41,645 nt of DNA, taken from IMG/VR virus record IMGVR_UViG_3300049927_000251, positions 1 to 41,645 of that record. One strand, given 5' to 3'. Both the position numbers and the translations under genes were made by a program. The notes beneath the pieces were generated by a model that worked only from the letters and a program-made list of their open reading frames with translations, had not been told where the DNA came from and searched no databases. Positions 1 to 6,178 of this stretch are shown piece by piece; the stretch's first letter is position 1, and the number at the start of each line of letters is the position of its first letter. The DNA is from a virus.

Positions 1-213
1 ATGAGATTCGTCTCCGCCAACATGGCCGCGGCGAAGAAGGAGCTCGCCGAATCCCTCCGCGGTCTTCCGCTCAGTGAGGGCGATCGCGCGGTGGTCGCAA
101 AGCGGATCGCCTCGTTCACGGCCGCGGCGGTTCGAGAGGATCGCGTCCATCGTCATACGCACGACGCGCTCGCGAAGCTGGCAAACGTGTTCGCCGCCGG
201 ACCGACAGCGTGA
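1..213 (+). CDS. Small hypothetical protein, first gene of the window
   Basis: I do not recognise this 70-residue protein. It is rich in Ala, Arg and Lys and looks helical, with no membrane segment or cysteine motif. The window opens exactly on its ATG, so upstream sequence and any longer start cannot be judged. Its TGA overlaps the GTG of the next gene by 4 bases, which suggests translational coupling in an early operon. If the genome is circular it would follow directly after the integrase at the other end. Confidence 0.6.
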   Translation: MRFVSANMAAAKKELAESLRGLPLSEGDRAVVAKRIASFTAAAVREDRVHRHTHDALAKLANVFAAGPTA

Positions 214-563
214 CGTCGCCGACTCTCTGGGATTTTATACCTCCCGAGCCTGGCGGCGAGATCTTCGATTCACTCGTCGCGATCGCGAAGGAGCTCGCGC
301 ACGCCCGGGGGTCTCATGGCGTGACAGTCGGAGAAGTCGTCTTCGAGGCTGAGGAGAAACGCGGCATCAAGGTCGGTGGCGCTCCGATGGAAGACAAGGT
401 GAAGGAACAGCGTCAGACGTCCTGGCTTCCGCGAATCATGAAAGCGGCCGGACTCGCACCGCTCGATGTGACCAGGCGGAGCCCGGTCAAGCGTCATCAC
501 AAGCATCGACACACTGTTTGGATCGTTGCTGCCATTCCTGATCAACGGAGGGCTAGCGCATGA
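210..563 (+). CDS. Hypothetical basic protein
   Basis: This 117-residue protein starts at a GTG that overlaps the preceding stop. The first half is acidic to neutral and probably helical. The C-terminal third is very basic, with an Arg-Arg-Ser...Lys-Arg-His-His-Lys-His-Arg-His stretch, which would fit nucleic-acid binding; that is inference from charge only. A GGAGGG ribosome-binding site for the next gene lies inside its last codons. No family is recognised. Confidence 0.6.
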   Translation: MTSPTLWDFIPPEPGGEIFDSLVAIAKELAHARGSHGVTVGEVVFEAEEKRGIKVGGAPMEDKVKEQRQTSWLPRIMKAAGLAPLDVTRRSPVKRHHKHRHTVWIVAAIPDQRRASA

Positions 564-775
564 GCGATCGCAAAGCCTTTCGCGGCCCGACCTCCTGGGA
601 ACAGCGCCGCGGAACGGTGTGGCAACATCGCGGATGCTCGACTCCTGGCTGCATCAGAGAGGCGAGCTGGATGATCGCGCGCGCCTTGAGTCCTCTTCCT
701 GATCGCAGCCGGCGATTCGCCTGCGATCCCTGCAAGGCGAGGACGTATGCAGGTGTCGAAGAGGTACGCGCATGA
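560..775 (+). CDS. Small zinc-finger-like protein
   Basis: This 71-residue protein has cysteines in the pattern Cys-x4-Cys (residues about 26-31) and Cys-x2-Cys near residues 54-57, consistent with a small four-cysteine zinc finger. A clear GGAGGG ribosome-binding site at 546-551 supports the ATG at 560, and the stop overlaps the ATG of the HNH gene. Such small proteins are common beside replication and HNH genes in phages. A specific role cannot be assigned. Confidence 0.6.
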   Translation: MSDRKAFRGPTSWEQRRGTVWQHRGCSTPGCIREASWMIARALSPLPDRSRRFACDPCKARTYAGVEEVRA

Positions 776-1500
776 ACCGTCGTCTCTGGACCGCGCAGGA
801 GCTCGTCGTTGTGCGCGAGCTCTACCCGCACCGGCCGACCACCGAGATCGCGAAGCGGTTGGGGAACGGCCGCACAACGCAGAAGGTGCATGCGATCGCC
901 GCGAAGCTCGGGCTGCACAAGAGCGCGGAGTACGCGTCCGCACTCGCGGCCGACACGGCGGCGAAGCTCCAGGTCGCCGGCACTCGCTTTCGTTTTCCGA
1001 AAGGGCACCCGCCGGCGAACAGGGGACTGCGACGCCCGGGCTACGGTCCGGGCCGGATGAAAGAGACGCAATTCAAGAAGGGGCAGATCTCGAAACGCTG
1101 GGATCCCGAGCTGTACGCGATAGGCGCGCTGCGCGTCAACGGCGACGGCTACATCGACATGAAGGTGTGCGACGACAAACCGGGCGCACTCGCATGGCGC
1201 GCGCTGCACGTGATTCTGTGGGAGGACGCGAACGGGCCGGTACCGCCTGGTCACGCGCTCTGCTTTAAGGATCGTGACAAGCTGAACGTCGAGCTGCCCA
1301 ACCTCGAGCTAATCACACGCGCGGATCTGTGCCGGCGCAATTCAATCCACAACCTGCCGCCGGAGATCAAGGGTGCGATCACCGCACTCGGCGCACTCAA
1401 ACGGAGAGTCAGACGTGAAGAACAAAATCGAGGACTTGCGCAATCATCTTTTCGCCACGCTCGAAGACCTGCGCGACAAGGAGCAGCCGCTGGACATTGA
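772..1500 (+). CDS. HTH-HNH endonuclease, homing-type
   Basis: The protein has 242 residues. Residues about 3-50 form a SANT/Myb-like helix-turn-helix of the type found at the N-terminus of many free-standing phage HNH endonucleases (Trp-Thr...Glu, then Glu-Ile-Ala-Lys-Arg-Leu and Lys-Leu-Gly-Leu-His-Lys-Ser). Residues 141-182 carry the HNH core: His146 in Ala-Leu-His, His161 in Gly-His-Ala-Leu, Asn172 and Asn177. Homologues usually stop soon after a segment like Ile-His-Asn-Leu-Pro-Pro-Glu-Ile; here the frame continues about 30 residues into the next gene, an 86-base overlap. The protein is probably a selfish homing nuclease or a packaging-associated nickase; packaging seems less likely because it sits far from the terminase genes. 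Confidence 0.85.
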   Translation: MNRRLWTAQELVVVRELYPHRPTTEIAKRLGNGRTTQKVHAIAAKLGLHKSAEYASALAADTAAKLQVAGTRFRFPKGHPPANRGLRRPGYGPGRMKETQFKKGQISKRWDPELYAIGALRVNGDGYIDMKVCDDKPGALAWRALHVILWEDANGPVPPGHALCFKDRDKLNVELPNLELITRADLCRRNSIHNLPPEIKGAITALGALKRRVRREEQNRGLAQSSFRHARRPARQGAAAGH

Positions 1501-1666
1501 GCGCGCCAGGGCCATCGTCGGCGTCGCACAGGTGATCGTCGACTCAGCCAAGGCCGAAAACGCGTTCATGGAAATCACCGGCAGCACCGGCTCGGGCTTC
1601 ATCGACAATACCAGGCTTCCGCCTGGCCAACAGCCGCGCCTGGTGAGCGGAGGCCCTCCGCGTTGA
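1415..1666 (+). CDS. Small helical hypothetical protein
   Basis: I place the start at the GTG at 1415 because a GGAGAG ribosome-binding site lies at 1403-1408; an earlier in-frame ATG at 1373 has no such site. The resulting 83-residue protein has an amphipathic helical first half (Lys-Asn-Lys-Ile-Glu-Asp-Leu-Arg) and a Gly/Pro-rich tail. It overlaps the end of the HNH gene by 86 bases and the next gene by 4 (TTGA). Short helical proteins of this kind precede replication proteins in several phages, but I cannot name the family. Confidence 0.65.
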   Translation: MKNKIEDLRNHLFATLEDLRDKEQPLDIERARAIVGVAQVIVDSAKAENAFMEITGSTGSGFIDNTRLPPGQQPRLVSGGPPR

Positions 1667-2751
1667 GCGAGCAGCACTGGTTTCTGTTTGACGCTGAATG
1701 GCAGAAGGCGTTTGTCGTTGTCCGCGCGCGGCCGTCGGCCTCGATCCGCATGTGGGCGAGGGAGCTGGGCTGGAAGCATACTCGTGTCGCGCGTTTCCTG
1801 GACGGCATGGCGAGACACGGTCTGGCTGACGTCATCTCTACCACAAAGGGAACGACAATCAGGATCCACGCCGGCGTCGAGCTGCCCGATCTCACGATCG
1901 CAGGTCGCCACGCCGGCGGAGCCGGATCGTCAGACGGAATCTCGCCGCGCGTCAGGTTCGCAGTTTTCTCGCGCGATCGCTTCACCTGTCAGTACTGTGG
2001 CGCCCGCGGTGATGGCGTCGTCTTAGAAGTCGATCACATCGTTCCAGTTGCCCGAGGAGGCAGCGACGATGAATCGAACCTCACGACCGCATGTCGCAAA
2101 TGCAACTCTGGCAAATCGGACCAGGTCATTCTGTGCGGGCCGGAGCAGGACACTTCGAGACAGGCCGTAACACCCGCTAACTCGCTGCAGCCGCAGCAGT
2201 TCCAATCAAAGCCGGGTGTACCGCCCGTTACACGGCGTGACACGCATCTAGGTAGTAAAGCTCTAGATCTGGATGTACCTAGATACGAGAAGCCGAAACC
2301 GAAAGAGCCGCCGGAGCCACGGCCGATCGCGGATCCCGACGACGTCAGGTTGATCAGAGCTGCAAACGCGATCTTCTCCGATCGGAACTGGGACACGATC
2401 AGCGAAGACAACTTCGGCTCGCTCAAAGCGGCTAAGAAGATCCTCGCCCTGGTCCCGGTCGATCGAGCGATTCCGCTCCTCGAGTCCGCGTGCCGAGTGT
2501 TCAATCCGAGCAAGACCGGTGGCGATGTTCCGCGTTCGCTCGGTCATCCCTTCTTCGCTAAGCATGTCGTCGGCGAATGGCGCCGCATCCAGAAGGACCT
2601 CGAGGGCGGTCAGCTCTCGATGCTCTTCGTCGAAGACTCTTCCACGCCGCAGCTCCAGGAATACAAGCCGGAGCCAGGCGGCGTCACCGATCCCGCGGTC
2701 GTGTCAGCTGTCATGCTGGACGTCGCCGCCAAACTGGGGCTCACACGATGA
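1663..2751 (+). CDS. Winged-helix replication-type protein with internal HNH nuclease domain
   Basis: This 362-residue protein starts at a TTG preceded by CGGAGG at 1648-1653. Residues 1-75 resemble the winged helix-turn-helix of phage replication initiators (Asp-Ala-Glu-Trp...Ala-Arg-Glu-Leu-Gly-Trp...Val-Ala-Arg-Phe-Leu). Residues about 96-155 form a complete zinc-binding HNH domain: Cys109-x2-Cys112, Asp124-His125, Cys144-x2-Cys147-Asn148. After a Pro/Lys-rich linker (about 165-225), residues 226-310 form a helical domain ending in Gly-His-Pro-Phe-Phe and a Trp-Arg-Arg motif. Known phage initiators often pair a winged helix with a C-terminal loader-type domain; an HNH inserted between them is less usual. 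It may initiate replication, nick origin DNA, or be a homing domain that entered a replication gene. Confidence 0.75.
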   Translation: MSEQHWFLFDAEWQKAFVVVRARPSASIRMWARELGWKHTRVARFLDGMARHGLADVISTTKGTTIRIHAGVELPDLTIAGRHAGGAGSSDGISPRVRFAVFSRDRFTCQYCGARGDGVVLEVDHIVPVARGGSDDESNLTTACRKCNSGKSDQVILCGPEQDTSRQAVTPANSLQPQQFQSKPGVPPVTRRDTHLGSKALDLDVPRYEKPKPKEPPEPRPIADPDDVRLIRAANAIFSDRNWDTISEDNFGSLKAAKKILALVPVDRAIPLLESACRVFNPSKTGGDVPRSLGHPFFAKHVVGEWRRIQKDLEGGQLSMLFVEDSSTPQLQEYKPEPGGVTDPAVVSAVMLDVAAKLGLTR

Positions 2752-2945
2752 CACTTCTCGCTGTTCTCAGGTACGTCGTCGGACTCGGAGTCATCGCGTG
2801 GATCTGGAATGTCGCGCGATCGTGCGAAACGCCCCGCGAAAATCCGGAGAAAAAGGACCAACCTGTTCCAACCGAGCCGCTGCCCAGTGAGCGGAGGCCC
2901 CGGCTCGTGCGCGACGTACCGCTCCATCCGATCTCACGCAACTAA
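2748..2945 (+). CDS. Small single-pass membrane protein
   Basis: This 65-residue protein begins with a transmembrane helix at about residues 2-20 (Leu-Leu-Ala-Val-Leu-Arg-Tyr-Val-Val-Gly...Trp-Ile-Trp) followed by a charged, Pro/Glu/Arg-rich tail that is probably cytoplasmic. The ATG overlaps the previous stop as ATGA. Its place among early genes rather than in the lysis cassette makes a holin role unlikely. No function is recognised. Confidence 0.6.
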   Translation: MTLLAVLRYVVGLGVIAWIWNVARSCETPRENPEKKDQPVPTEPLPSERRPRLVRDVPLHPISRN

Positions 2946-2955
2946 GGGGGGCACG

Positions 2956-3207
2956 TTGGACGAACTCTCAGCCGAAGAGCAGGCGCAGCTCGACAAGGCA
3001 TTCTCACGTATCACGCGCCGAAGCCCGGGCAGCCGGAGCTATACACTAAACTCCGCGCGCAGGCGCGAGATCTGGCGCGATCGATTCTCCTCTCGTCGCC
3101 TCAGTCACGCGAGCGAACACGTGAGGCGCTGGGTTACGATCGGCGCGAAGATCGTGTTCTGGACGCTGGTCGCGTTCATCGCGATCCCGATGGCGTGCGG
3201 TAGTTAG
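2956..3207 (+). CDS. Small tail-anchored membrane protein
   Basis: I place the start at the TTG at 2956 because a run AAGGGGGG (2944-2951) gives a strong ribosome-binding site just upstream; the longer reading from 2809 would overlap the preceding gene extensively. The 83-residue product has an acidic start, a basic Arg-rich middle and a C-terminal hydrophobic helix at about residues 60-78 (Ile-Val-Phe-Trp-Thr-Leu-Val-Ala-Phe-Ile-Ala-Ile), as in a tail-anchored inner-membrane protein. The function is unknown. Confidence 0.6.
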   Translation: MDELSAEEQAQLDKAFSRITRRSPGSRSYTLNSARRREIWRDRFSSRRLSHASEHVRRWVTIGAKIVFWTLVAFIAIPMACGS

Positions 3208-3239
3208 GCGGAGCTCGCCTTCTGTCCGCGGTTGCGCAC

Positions 3240-3461
3240 GTGATCGTGACCTTCGGCACTGTGCTTCGGTGCCGGCGCTGCCGCTCGCGCGTCGGGATGA
3301 CACCCGAGGTAGCGATCTGGACCGGTGCCGTCGATCGCATGCCGGCTGAGCCCGACGGCCTGATCTACGTCCAGTGCCGGCGTTGCAAGAAATTCCAGCG
3401 GTTCGAGGTCGCGCCGCCGGAACCAGTTGTCCCCGTGCGAGTCATACCTATACACAAGTGA
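3240..3461 (+). CDS. Small zinc-ribbon protein
   Basis: This 73-residue protein has two knuckles, Cys-x2-Cys at residues 11-14 and Cys-x2-Cys at about 46-49, each followed by basic residues. This is the layout of a zinc ribbon that could bind nucleic acid or protein. The GTG at 3240 is the longest start, but no clear ribosome-binding site precedes it, and GTG codons at 3246 or 3258 are possible. No specific family is recognised. Confidence 0.6.
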   Translation: MIVTFGTVLRCRRCRSRVGMTPEVAIWTGAVDRMPAEPDGLIYVQCRRCKKFQRFEVAPPEPVVPVRVIPIHK

Positions 3462-3470
3462 GGTGGAAAA

Positions 3471-3677
3471 GTGGACGATCAAGCACTCGCTGATGCGGTG
3501 AACAGGGCGCTGACAGAATTGACGGCTGCGGTCGACGCAGCTCGAGCGGCCGGCCTCTCTGTCGAGGTCTCAGTGACCGATTTCAAGACCGACGGGAAGT
3601 CGAGCACCGTTGTCGGCGCCAAGATCCAGCGCGTCGAGATGAAGGACTACTCCGTAAACACGTTGCGCGCGACGTAA
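3471..3677 (+). CDS. Small hypothetical protein
   Basis: This 68-residue protein starts at a GTG preceded by GAGGTGG (3460-3466), a good ribosome-binding site. It has an Ala-rich amphipathic helix followed by alternating beta-like residues (Val-Glu-Val-Ser-Val-Thr-Asp-Phe). It is the last gene of the left block before an AT-rich non-coding stretch. No family is recognised. Confidence 0.6.
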   Translation: MDDQALADAVNRALTELTAAVDAARAAGLSVEVSVTDFKTDGKSSTVVGAKIQRVEMKDYSVNTLRAT

Positions 3678-3790
3678 CTCTTTCATATACTTAGACTTGC
3701 ATACATAGATTAGCTTCGCGCCAAGCAGGCGCGAGCCCGGACCGGGACAACTCGTGGCCCACATTGCGGCCCCATTACTCCGCTCAGAAG
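3678..3790 (+). promoter_or_regulatory. Non-coding leader of the LuxR-type gene, probable promoter
   Basis: Bases 3678-3715 are markedly AT-richer than the surrounding DNA (TTTCATATAC, TACATAGATT), as expected of a promoter. No convincing -35/-10 pair can be fixed. A perfect 7-bp hairpin follows (TCGCGCC at 3716-3722, GGCGCGA at 3728-3734), then CCCGGACCGGG at 3736-3746. There is no T-run, so these are more likely leader RNA structure than a terminator. I infer that the regulator downstream has its own promoter here. Confidence 0.4.
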
Positions 3791-4132
3791 ATGAGTCCGG
3801 TGGATGGGGCCGCTTCTCTTATTCCGGCGGCCATGCCAAGGAAAACTCGTCAGTTGCTACTCGATCAGCTCGCGAAGCTCGTCGCTGTCGTGCCGTTCCG
3901 GCCGCTCACGGCCTCGGAGCAGCGCGTCGCGAATCTGATCGGGATGGGGCTCTCCTATAAAGCGATCGGCCGCCAGCTCAAAATGAGCCCGCGGACCGTC
4001 CAGCATCACGTCGGCATCATCGCCGGGCTCATTCCCGACGACGGTCTGCCAGCTCGGGAACGCGTCCAGGTGTGGGCCGCATGCGTCGTCCTGCCCGAGC
4101 TCGTGGAGATGCTGAAAAAGGTTCACAAATAG
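3791..4132 (+). CDS. GerE/LuxR-type helix-turn-helix regulator, putative late-gene activator
   Basis: The protein is a compact DNA-binding protein without the usual LuxR signal-binding or receiver domain. The GerE-type helix-turn-helix covers about residues 38-90: Leu-Thr-Ala-Ser-Glu-Gln-Arg-Val-Ala, Gly-Met-Gly-Leu-Ser-Tyr-Lys-Ala-Ile and Ser-Pro-Arg-Thr-Val-Gln-His-His are the classic helix signatures. I use the ATG at 3791 (113 residues); the ATG at 3833 (99 residues) and a TTG at 3764 are possible. It sits alone between AT-rich DNA and a repeat-rich control region in front of the terminase/virion operon. This position suggests an activator of late transcription, as GerE-fold activators act in other systems; the late-gene role is inference. 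Confidence 0.8.
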   Translation: MSPVDGAASLIPAAMPRKTRQLLLDQLAKLVAVVPFRPLTASEQRVANLIGMGLSYKAIGRQLKMSPRTVQHHVGIIAGLIPDDGLPARERVQVWAACVVLPELVEMLKKVHK

Positions 4133-4175
4133 CTGAACAGCTTACGCGAAGCCGCCTACGTGCATCCGCTCGGCG

Positions 4176-4187
4176 CATCAGCTGATG
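4176..4187. promoter_or_regulatory. 12-bp perfect palindrome, candidate operator
   Basis: CATCAGCTGATG is a perfect palindrome in the short non-coding gap between the LuxR-type gene and the virion operon. GerE-fold regulators usually bind dyad-symmetric sites as dimers, so it is a candidate site for the upstream gene product. It is short enough to arise by chance. Confidence 0.35.
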
Positions 4188-4208
4188 TGTTAGTGGCCGA
4201 TCGGGGCG

Positions 4209-4233
4209 AACGTGATACCCTTGACATCACGTT
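4209..4233. promoter_or_regulatory. Perfect 8-9-8 inverted repeat overlapping a TTGACA box
   Basis: AACGTGAT (4209-4216) and ATCACGTT (4226-4233) are perfect inverted arms separated by 9 bases. The spacer and first base of the right arm spell TTGACA (4221-4226), a consensus -35 hexamer. I see no good -10 box at 16-18 bases. The arrangement fits a regulator site at or over a -35 element; no T-run follows, so it is not a terminator. Confidence 0.5.
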
Positions 4234-4253
4234 GCGGAATCACGCCCGAGAGT

Positions 4254-4505
4254 GTGGAAGATGAGATCGTAAACAGCACGCTCGTCTCGGTGCGCATAGC
4301 GAAGGAAATTGGAGAGAAGCGCCTCCTGCTCGCGCGGCTCCACTGGGACAATCTGTTCGAATCGGCTTCGCCGCCGGGCGCCGTAGCTCCCTCCCTCGCC
4401 CGCGCCAGTCTCACTCGAGTCGCGATCGCGCGAAAAGAGTCGCGCCGCCGTCAGATGCGATCGGGACTCTCCGGATTCCTCGCCGCGGTCCGCCAGTGCT
4501 CGTAA
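4254..4505 (+). CDS. Small hypothetical protein at head of the late operon
   Basis: I choose the GTG at 4254, which keeps the gene clear of the inverted repeat; a GTG at 4212 in the same frame would start inside the repeat. The 83-residue product has an acidic start, a region Val-Ser-Val-Arg-Ile-Ala-Lys-Glu-Ile-Gly-Glu-Lys and a basic C-terminus. Its stop forms a TAATG overlap with the next gene, supporting this frame over a minus-strand reading of the same DNA. No family is recognised. Confidence 0.5.
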   Translation: MEDEIVNSTLVSVRIAKEIGEKRLLLARLHWDNLFESASPPGAVAPSLARASLTRVAIARKESRRRQMRSGLSGFLAAVRQCS

Positions 4506-4699
4506 TGACGCGGACTCGAGTGAGAGTAAAGGACCGGCCACAAGGCGACGTCGACAAGGCGGCGGTCGCCGAGATCCGCGCTATCCAGGACGGCTTCGCT
4601 GCGATCCGCGATTGTGGTGGCTGGGATTCTGAATATCCGCAAACGGCCTTTAGTCGCGTGCTGGGCGTCATGGTTCGCGAGGTCCGGCTTCCCACGTGA
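4505..4699 (+). CDS. Small hypothetical protein upstream of the small terminase
   Basis: This 64-residue protein starts at the ATG at 4505, coupled to the previous stop (TAATG), and ends overlapping the GTG of the small terminase gene by 4 bases. The start is basic and the middle helical (Asp-Lys-Ala-Ala-Val-Ala-Glu-Ile-Arg-Ala-Ile-Gln). No motif or family is recognised. Confidence 0.6.
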   Translation: MTRTRVRVKDRPQGDVDKAAVAEIRAIQDGFAAIRDCGGWDSEYPQTAFSRVLGVMVREVRLPT

Positions 4700-5475
4700 G
4701 CAAGCAAAAGAAGGTGGGGAAACCGACGGCGGGTGGGAAAACACCAGCGAAAATCCGTCCGCTCTCGCTCAAGCAGCTGCTGTTCGTCGCCGAATACCTA
4801 GTCGACTTGAACGCGACACGCGCCTACATGGTCGCATACGGCGTGAAGAGTGAGACAGTAGCCGCTTCAGCTGCCGCACGGCTGTTGAAGAATGTTAAGG
4901 TCGCCGAGGCTGTCGCCGCCGGCCAAGCGAAGCGTGCCCAGAAGCTGGAAATCACGGCAGATCAACTGGTTAGCCGCTTCTGGCTCATCGGCACCGCGGA
5001 TCCCAACGAACTCGTCCAGTTCCGCCGGACCTGCTGCCGGCACTGTTACGGGAAGAAGAACGAATACCAATACACGACCCGCGAGCTCGAGCTGAAGAAG
5101 GCCCAGCATCAGGCGTCGATCGCTGCCTGGGATAAGCTCGAAGAAGCGAAGCGCGGCTCCAAGCCTGGCGCGTTCGACGAAGGTGGCGGGCCTGGCTTCA
5201 ATCACACGCTTCCGCCGGCCGCTGATTGTCCAGAGTGCTTCGGCGAGGGATCGGGTGACGCGTTCATAAAGGACACGCGCTCGCTCTCGCCTGCCGCGGC
5301 CGCGCTCTACGCCGGCGTCAAAGTCACCAAGGATGGGATCGAGATGAAGATGCACGATCAACCCGGCGCCCTGGTCAACGTCGGAAAGCTGCTCGGCTAC
5401 TTCACCGAGAAGCATCAGCACGACGTCGGCGCCACGCTCGAGGAGATCCTCACTCAAAGTCGGACACCCAAATGA
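4696..5475 (+). CDS. Terminase small subunit with zinc-finger insert
   Basis: This is the DNA-recognition subunit of the packaging motor, 259 residues. Residues 20-95 match the Terminase_2-type N-terminal DNA-binding domain (Leu-Ser-Leu-Lys-Gln-Leu-Leu-Phe-Val-Ala-Glu-Tyr, Asn-Ala-Thr-Arg-Ala-Tyr...Ala-Ala-Ala-Arg-Leu-Leu-Lys). A middle insert carries Cys113-Cys114-x2-Cys117 and Cys178-x2-Cys181, a split zinc-binding knuckle known from one clade of phage small terminases. The tail (Asp-Thr-Arg-Ser-Leu-Ser-Pro...Tyr-Ala-Gly-Val-Lys-Val-Thr-Lys-Asp-Gly-Ile-Glu) also fits that clade. It is separated from its large subunit by two small genes and the tailspike, an unusual order. Confidence 0.9.
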   Translation: MSKQKKVGKPTAGGKTPAKIRPLSLKQLLFVAEYLVDLNATRAYMVAYGVKSETVAASAAARLLKNVKVAEAVAAGQAKRAQKLEITADQLVSRFWLIGTADPNELVQFRRTCCRHCYGKKNEYQYTTRELELKKAQHQASIAAWDKLEEAKRGSKPGAFDEGGGPGFNHTLPPAADCPECFGEGSGDAFIKDTRSLSPAAAALYAGVKVTKDGIEMKMHDQPGALVNVGKLLGYFTEKHQHDVGATLEEILTQSRTPK

Positions 5476-5816
5476 CAACTGCCGCCATTCCCGAACAGCC
5501 GAGCACCTTCGCGCGAATCCGGAGCTTCGTTCGATTCTGGATCCACGTTCGCGCCAACGTCACCGTCGTCCTGGCCAATCAGGCGTCGATGGCTCAAGCG
5601 CTCAACAACTCCGTCGCGCACATCAATCGACTGAACGCGCGCGTGAGCTGGTACGAGCGACGCGTGCCCATGATTGCCAAAGAGTATCTCGCATTCCGCC
5701 ATCACGAGCAGAAGCTGATTGAGAGTGCCGCGGCCAACCAGGACTATGCCGAGCGCGAAGCTCGTCGATCGAGCGAGCAACAGCCGACGCCCCAGCTTGA
5801 GGTGGTCGGCCGATGA
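5472..5816 (+). CDS. Hypothetical protein, paralogue A of a tandem pair
   Basis: This 114-residue protein has an amphipathic or weakly membrane-associating stretch at residues 12-40 (Ile-Arg-Ser-Phe-Val-Arg-Phe-Trp-Ile-His) followed by a probable coiled coil. Residues about 44-70 (Ala-Leu-Asn-Asn...Leu-Asn-Ala-Arg-Val-Ser-Trp-Tyr-Glu-Arg) match the next gene product (Ala-Leu-Asn-His-Leu-Gly-Ala-Arg-Val-Gln-Trp-Tyr-Glu-Lys), so the two are tandem paralogues. Placed between the small terminase and the tailspike, it may be a virion or tailspike-assembly protein; that is inference. Confidence 0.6.
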   Translation: MTTAAIPEQPSTFARIRSFVRFWIHVRANVTVVLANQASMAQALNNSVAHINRLNARVSWYERRVPMIAKEYLAFRHHEQKLIESAAANQDYAEREARRSSEQQPTPQLEVVGR

Positions 5817-6178
5817 GTGCCCCTCCGGTATTCTCAGAGCGAGAGAAGACGCGAATCCGGATCGCCTTTAACGCCAGGCTTCGATGGGCGCGACTTGGAT
5901 CCAGATTGAAGGCGTTCCGCCACTGGTGTGGGATCCTGGTCAATCTCGTGGGGTTCATGCGGGGACTGCAGTACGATCGCGAGCAGATGGTGAAGAAACT
6001 CCAATCCCAGACCGCAGCCTTGAATCATCTGGGAGCCCGTGTGCAGTGGTATGAGAAGCACATTCCGGGCATCAAGAAAGAGCGGGAGCGCTTCGATCGG
6101 GAGATGGCGAAGCAGGCAACTGCTGCCGAGAAAGCTCGCGCCGTGATGCGAGCGGCTGAGAGGGCAGGCGGCGGATGA
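5813..6178 (+). CDS. Hypothetical protein, paralogue B of a tandem pair
   Basis: This 121-residue protein has the same plan as its upstream neighbour: a basic start, a hydrophobic/aromatic segment (Trp-Cys-Gly-Ile-Leu-Val-Asn-Leu-Val-Gly-Phe, about 42-53), the shared motif Leu-Gly-Ala-Arg-Val-Gln-Trp-Tyr-Glu-Lys, and a long Glu/Arg/Ala helix. The stop overlaps the ATG of the tailspike gene. The repeated architecture suggests gene duplication and possibly a hetero-oligomer; the function is unknown. Confidence 0.6.
   Translation: MSAPPVFSEREKTRIRIAFNARLRWARLGSRLKAFRHWCGILVNLVGFMRGLQYDREQMVKKLQSQTAALNHLGARVQWYEKHIPGIKKERERFDREMAKQATAAEKARAVMRAAERAGGG

Noticed and set aside
4227-4541. Minus-strand frame across the late-control region
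   Set aside because: The plus-strand frame is linked to the next gene by a TAATG overlap, which fits the operon style; the minus frame has no comparable support.
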